A DNA stretch of 64,000 bases. It comes from Hymenobacter gummosus (GTDB lineage: Bacteria > Bacteroidota > Bacteroidia > Cytophagales > Hymenobacteraceae). The position numbers and the translations under genes were made by a program. Positions 60,182 through 64,000 of the stretch are shown here, in pieces (within the stretch, counting starts at the first letter, position 1; every line of letters begins with the position of its first letter). Where the stretch lies: contig NZ_RXOF01000009.1 of assembly GCF_003970915.1 (NCBI RefSeq), positions 62,001 to 126,000 of the forward strand, written 5' to 3'. The notes beneath the pieces were generated by a model that worked only from the letters and a program-made list of their open reading frames with translations, was not told the origin of the DNA and made no database searches.

Positions 60182-61204
60182 ATGAGCGTTTCTGCCCGCC
60201 CACTCTCGCTCGTAAAACCTCTGCTGCTCTTGCTGCTGCTGGCCACGCTGACCAGCGGCTGCAAGGGGCAGACCACCGCCACGAAGATGGAAACCACCAA
60301 GCAAAACCCGCTGCTCTGCGACCCGGAATCGGGCGTGTGCGAGATGCCCGTAGCCGCCGCCCCCGCCGTAGCCGCCGCCACGCCCGCGGTGCAGCGCGTC
60401 AAAATCATCTACTACACCGACCCCATCTGCTCATCGTGCTGGGGCATCGAGCCGCAGCTGCGCCGGCTGAAGCTGGAGTACGGCCCCGCCCTCGACATCG
60501 AGTACCGCATGGGCGGCCTGCTGCCCGACTGGAGCTACAACAGCGGCGGCATCAGCAAGCCCGCCGACGTGGCCCACCACTGGGACGAAGTCAGCCAGTA
60601 CTACGACATGCCCATCGACGGGGACGTGTGGCTGGAAGACCCGCTGGCCTCGTCCTACCCGCCATCCATTGCCTTCAAGGCCGCCCAGCTGCAGGACCCC
60701 GCCAAGGCCCTGCTCTTCCTGCGGGAAATGCGGGAGCTGGTGTTCCTGCGGAAAAAGAACATTGCCAAGTGGGAGCATCTGACCACCGCCGCCACCGCGG
60801 CTGGCCTCAACGTGGCGCAGCTGAAAGCCGACTTCGACGGGCCGGCCAAAACCCTGTTCGAGCAGGACTTAGCGCTGGGCCGGCAGCTGGGCGTGCGGGG
60901 CTTCCCGACGTTGTACTTCGTCGATGCGGCCGGCGGGCGGGAAGTGGTGTACGGCTCCAAGCCCTACGCGACCTTTGAAGCGGCCGTGCTGAAACTGAAC
61001 CCGGCGGCCACCAAAAGCCCGTACGGCAAAACCTGGCAGGCCTTGTTCAGTAAGTACGCGACGCTGACGGCCAGGGAGTTTGCGGAGCTGTCGGGCACGC
61101 CCCGGGCCGAAAGCGAGAAGGTGCTGAACGAGCTGGCCGCCGCCGGAACCCTGGAAAAGCTGATGACCAAAAACGGCGCCCTCTGGCAGCTCCAGCCGCG
61201 GTAA
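60182..61204 (+). CDS. DsbA-family thioredoxin-fold lipoprotein
   Basis: 340 residues from ATG 60182. Lipobox 'LTSGCKG' with Cys27. The thioredoxin fold starts at about 72 with active site 'TDPICSSCWGIEP' (Cys83, Cys86), as in the FrnE/DsbA group; 'LGVRGFPTLYFVD' holds the cis-Pro. C-terminal 75 residues form an extra helical, winged-helix-like domain ('FAELSGTPRAESEKVLNELA'). Anchored in the periplasm, probably an oxidoreductase. Confidence 0.88.
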   Translation: MSVSARPLSLVKPLLLLLLLATLTSGCKGQTTATKMETTKQNPLLCDPESGVCEMPVAAAPAVAAATPAVQRVKIIYYTDPICSSCWGIEPQLRRLKLEYGPALDIEYRMGGLLPDWSYNSGGISKPADVAHHWDEVSQYYDMPIDGDVWLEDPLASSYPPSIAFKAAQLQDPAKALLFLREMRELVFLRKKNIAKWEHLTTAATAAGLNVAQLKADFDGPAKTLFEQDLALGRQLGVRGFPTLYFVDAAGGREVVYGSKPYATFEAAVLKLNPAATKSPYGKTWQALFSKYATLTAREFAELSGTPRAESEKVLNELAAAGTLEKLMTKNGALWQLQPR

Positions 61205-61228
61205 GAGGCTGTCCGGAAAACCCAGCCC

Positions 61229-61343
61229 GTCATGTCGAGCGAAGTCGAGGCATCTCGCTCGGAGGCTAATCTTCTCGTTGAACGATTGAGTTACTACCTG
61301 AAGTCAGCACGCGAGATGTCTCGACTTCGCTCGACATGACGTT
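61229..61343. repeat. MITE-like element, copy 3
   Basis: Terminal inverted repeats 61229-61259 and 61311-61343 with a 51-bp centre that is mostly the inverse of the centre of copy 1 (48672-48788). Confidence 0.85.
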
Positions 61344-61363
61344 CATAAACAGTCATATAAAGA

Positions 61364-61396
61364 AAAACGCCCCGACTGACTCAGCCGGGGCGTTTT
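61364..61396. terminator. Stem-loop terminator
   Basis: 11-bp perfect stem (61364-61374 with 61386-61396) with A and T ends; between the convergent DsbA and M28 genes. Confidence 0.85.
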
Positions 61397-61416
61397 GGTG
61401 CTAGTCGAAGCCACGC

Positions 61417-63123
61417 TTACGCGCCCGGCTTGGCGGCCATGCTCTTTTCGCGGATGGCCTTGAACTCCGAGCCGGGCTTCCACTGCGGGAACGTCGTTTC
61501 CTGGCCCAGGCGCTGGCCGATCTGGAACAGCAGGCGGGCGTCCTGCTCCATGCCGCCCAGGTCCATGTCGGCGCGGTACTCGTCGCTGGGCTGGTGGTAG
61601 TGCTGCTGCTCGTACTTCTCGTTTTGCTCGCGGGCGTAGTCCTTGCCCTTCTTCAGGCTCTCGAAGCGGCCGGAGGCGTACAGGGCCGGCACGCCCACGT
61701 GGGCCAGGCTGAAGTGGTCGGAGCGGAAGAAGTGGCCCTGCTCGGGCGTCTGGTCGGGCACGATGTAGCGGCCCTGGGCCTTGGCGGCCGCGGTGGCGTA
61801 GTCGTCCAGCTCCGACTGCCCGTAGCCCACCACGGTCAGGTCCTTCATCGGCCCGAAGTCGGCCAGGGCGTCCATGTTCAGGTCGGCCACGGTCTTGCTG
61901 AGCGGGAAAACCGGGTGGGCGGCGTAGTAGGCCGAGCCCAGCAGGCCCTGCTCCTCGCCCGTCACGGCCAGGAACACGATGCTGCGCTGGGGCTTCTGCT
62001 TGGCCTGCACGAAGGCCCGGGCAATGCTCAGCATGGCCGCGCAGCCCGAGGCGTTGTCCACGGCGCCGTTGTAGATGGAGTCGCCCTGCACGGGGGCGCC
62101 CACGCCGAGGTGGTCCCAGTGGGCGGTGTAGAGCACGTACTCCCGGGGGCGGGTGGTGCCCGGCAGCACGGCCAGCACGTTCTTGGAAGCCCGCCGTTCG
62201 ATGGTGGTGGTGAGGCTGGTGCTCAGGTTCATCTTCAGCGGCCGGGGCTTGAAGCCGGGCTTGTTGGCGGCCGTCTGCAGGGCGGCAAAGTCCTGGCCGG
62301 CAGCCCGGAACAGGCGCTGAGCCGCGTCCATCGTAATCCAGCCTTCCAGCCCGCACTTGCTGGCGCCCTTATCATCAGTCTGCGGAAACAGCTGCTCCCC
62401 GGCCCAGCTGCTCTCTACCACCGACCACGGGTACGAGGCCGGCTTGGTGTCGTGCACGATGAGCACGGCGGCGGCGCCCTGCCGGGCGGCCTCCTCGTAT
62501 TTGTAGGTCCAGCGGCCGTAGTAGGTCATGGCCTTGCCCTTGAACAACGTGGTGTCGCCCACCACGAAGCCCGGGTCGTTGATGAGCACCACCACGGTCT
62601 TGCCCTTCACGTCGAGCCCCTGGTAGTCGTTCCAGTTGTACTCGGGCGCCACCACCCCGTAGCCGGCAAACACCAGCGGGGAGTTATTGATATCGATGCG
62701 CGGCTGCTCCCGCTCGGTCACGGCCACAAAATCGGTTTTGTAGTTGAGCGTCAGCGGCTGCCGGCCCCCGCTGACGAGCATGGTCCGGGCCGGCGTGGTG
62801 CTGATTTCGACCAGGGGCACGTTCTGGAAGTAGGAGCCGTCGGGGCCGGGCTGCAGGCCGAGCTTGCGAAACTCCTCGGCCAGGTACTCCGTGGTCTTCG
62901 TCTCGCCCTCGGTGAACGGCTTGCGCCCCAGAAACTCGTCGGAGGCCAGCCGCTGGATGTGCCGGCCAATGTCGGCCGCGCTGATGCCGTCGGCGGGGGC
63001 GGCGGTACTGTCGGCCGCGGCGGCGGTGGTGGCGGAGTTGCCGGTCGAGGACGAGTTACCCTGACAGGCGGCCAGGCCGAGGCCCAGCAGCGCGGCCGCG
63101 GCGGGCAGGAGAAGTAAACGCAT
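61417..63123 (-). CDS. M28-family metallopeptidase, lipoprotein
   Basis: 568 residues from ATG 63123 (ATG 63135 possible). Lipobox 'LGLAACQG'. A protease-associated domain (about 135-270) is inserted before the catalytic domain. Zinc ligands and catalytic residues: 'TAHWDHLG' (His, Asp), 'VDNASGCAAML' (bridging Asp), 'TGEEQGLLGS' (Glu-Glu), 'LNMDALADF' (Asp) and 'RSDHFSLAHVGVPALY' (His). An aminopeptidase acting on peptides in the periplasm or at the surface. Confidence 0.93.
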   Translation of the reverse strand: MRLLLLPAAAALLGLGLAACQGNSSSTGNSATTAAAADSTAAPADGISAADIGRHIQRLASDEFLGRKPFTEGETKTTEYLAEEFRKLGLQPGPDGSYFQNVPLVEISTTPARTMLVSGGRQPLTLNYKTDFVAVTEREQPRIDINNSPLVFAGYGVVAPEYNWNDYQGLDVKGKTVVVLINDPGFVVGDTTLFKGKAMTYYGRWTYKYEEAARQGAAAVLIVHDTKPASYPWSVVESSWAGEQLFPQTDDKGASKCGLEGWITMDAAQRLFRAAGQDFAALQTAANKPGFKPRPLKMNLSTSLTTTIERRASKNVLAVLPGTTRPREYVLYTAHWDHLGVGAPVQGDSIYNGAVDNASGCAAMLSIARAFVQAKQKPQRSIVFLAVTGEEQGLLGSAYYAAHPVFPLSKTVADLNMDALADFGPMKDLTVVGYGQSELDDYATAAAKAQGRYIVPDQTPEQGHFFRSDHFSLAHVGVPALYASGRFESLKKGKDYAREQNEKYEQQHYHQPSDEYRADMDLGGMEQDARLLFQIGQRLGQETTFPQWKPGSEFKAIREKSMAAKPGA

Positions 63124-63430
63124 AGGCGGAGGCATAGGAAGGTTGTGCGCCGCAAAATGGGTTTTTTGCAGCGTTTGTGGCGCCCGGTGCCGCGTCGCAC
63201 TCCGCTCCTGATGCATCTGGGGCGGCCGTTCTTGCTGGGCAGGGAGGTCAGCTCACCGCGCCTGTTTACCGCCGACAAGCGCCAACCAACATCCGCCGGT
63301 GGGCCCCACAGAAAATAATAGTTCTAACAGCCAGTGCATTATAGCGCGCAGCCAACGAACGGAAACTTTTTCCGCACTTCATGGCACGGAGTTGGAAATC
63401 TGCCGACTACCCCCACGCCTGTTCTGCGCT
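63124..63430. other. 307-base divergent intergenic region
   Basis: No gene and no clear hairpin. The part from 63310 to 63370 is moderately AT-rich (gaaaataatagttctaac) and may hold the divergent promoters; no exact TAnnTTTG was found. Confidence 0.4.
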
Positions 63431-64000
63431 ATGAAAACGTTACGCCTTGCCCTGCTTGCCGCTTCCCTGCTGGTTAGCCTCGCCTCCTGCGACTCCAAAT
63501 CCAAATCGGAAGACCCGCAGCCCGAAGCCCCGGCCGTGGCCCGCAACCAGATGGACCGCATGTTTTACTACCCGGTCAGCCTCACGTCCGCCGGCATATC
63601 CTACGCCCCGGCCGATGTGAAAGCCACGGGCCGCCTGACCACCGACCAATTGCTGCTGTCGTTTGGGCCCGAGGCCGGCCAGGACGCGGTGGATTTCGTG
63701 CTCCCCGTGGCGCGGCTGACGGCGGGCCTCACCGGCACCTACGCGCTACAGTCGCTGCCCACGCCCGCCACCGGGGTTGTGCAGGTGGCTTACACGTTTA
63801 CGACGAGCCGCACCGGCTCCGGTACCAGCGGCCGGCTGTTTCTTAGCAACGCCAACTACATGGATGGGCAGGTGGTCATCACAGCTTACGACCAGCGGCG
63901 GCGCCTGCTCAGCGGCAACTACACTGTGCGCATGAACGACATCAGCGACCCGTACAGCACCGCCATGAGCAGCCCGCCCGCCGCCCGCTGCAACCTGACG
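63431..64000 (+). CDS. Lipoprotein of unknown function (3' end outside window)
   Basis: ATG 63431, open for 190 codons to the last base of the window. Signal peptide 'LRLALLAASLLVSLASC' with lipobox Cys20, followed by a charged linker (Asp-Ser-Lys repeats) and a beta-rich region ('VKATGRLTTDQLLLSFGPEA', 'LFLSNANYMDGQ'). I do not recognise the family. The clean lipoprotein start supports it as a real gene. Confidence 0.75.
   Translation, partial: MKTLRLALLAASLLVSLASCDSKSKSEDPQPEAPAVARNQMDRMFYYPVSLTSAGISYAPADVKATGRLTTDQLLLSFGPEAGQDAVDFVLPVARLTAGLTGTYALQSLPTPATGVVQVAYTFTTSRTGSGTSGRLFLSNANYMDGQVVITAYDQRRRLLSGNYTVRMNDISDPYSTAMSSPPAARCNLT

Noticed and set aside
1-64000. tRNA, rRNA and riboswitches
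   Set aside because: I looked for cloverleaf-like segments and conserved riboswitch cores in the gaps and saw none; a covariance search would be needed to exclude them fully.

Overview
The window is a GC-rich chromosomal stretch of a Bacteroidota bacterium, most likely a Hymenobacter-like member of the Cytophagales. This rests on five things: type IX secretion sorting domains at the C-termini of two large secreted proteins, Bacteroidetes-type -7 promoter elements (TAnnTTTG) just upstream of several start codons, a CruF/CrtD carotenoid pair, families seen mostly in this phylum (DUF4382, DUF6952-like, GxxExxY), and many non-ATG starts. The genus is an inference. I see no rRNA, tRNA, CRISPR array, insertion sequence with a transposase, or prophage structural module.

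Layout. 1-10.5 kb: the end of an AsmA-like gene, a broken response regulator, a DUF4382 protein, inositol monophosphatase, lnt and rsmI (overlapping), pterin dehydratase, a NADAR protein, two disordered acidic proteins and a phosphoesterase. 10.5-23.5 kb: an AT-rich gap, a T9SS beta-helix protein, an 11-unit array with exact 21-bp period, a sigma-factor/membrane/TPR fusion, glyA, tatC, rpiB, a membrane protein, rbfA, a methyltransferase, a heptad-repeat coiled coil and a LolC/E-like permease. 23.7-27.7 kb: a SNF2 helicase whose Walker A motif is interrupted by a 347-residue intein with the class 3 (W-C-T) signature and a LAGLIDADG endonuclease. 27.8-41.3 kb: regulators, a dehalogenase-like hydrolase, an AONS-like enzyme, an RlmI-like methyltransferase, carotenoid genes crtD-cruF, and a thioredoxin operon behind a perfect Fur/PerR-type operator. 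41.4-44.3 kb: four linked exported proteins resembling phage tail collars and fibres; three carry twin-arginine leaders. 44.5-56 kb: an esterase and an alpha-glucan/starch region (GT35 phosphorylase-like protein, two GH13 amylases, an SLC45-like transporter) interrupted by a GxxExxY gene sitting inside an inverted repeat. 56-64 kb: GT2 glycosyltransferase, T9SS GHL10 hydrolase, a divergent HxlR/DsbA pair, an M28 peptidase and a partial lipoprotein.

The most unusual global feature is in the spaces between genes. At least eight unrelated families of imperfect palindromes, most built from a short quasi-repeated word (for example aatggct, gcttggg, gcagaggt), lie between genes. Many begin at, or even supply, the stop codon. 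One family brackets rpiB as a perfect 110-bp inverted repeat. Another brackets the GxxExxY gene and occurs again, empty, 6 kb away.

Metabolically, the two amylases, the MFS sugar transporter and the GT35 protein suggest breakdown of starch or glycogen to malto-oligosaccharides, their uptake, and use or storage inside the cell. CrtD and CruF modify one end of an acyclic carotenoid. TatC could export the three twin-arginine collar proteins.
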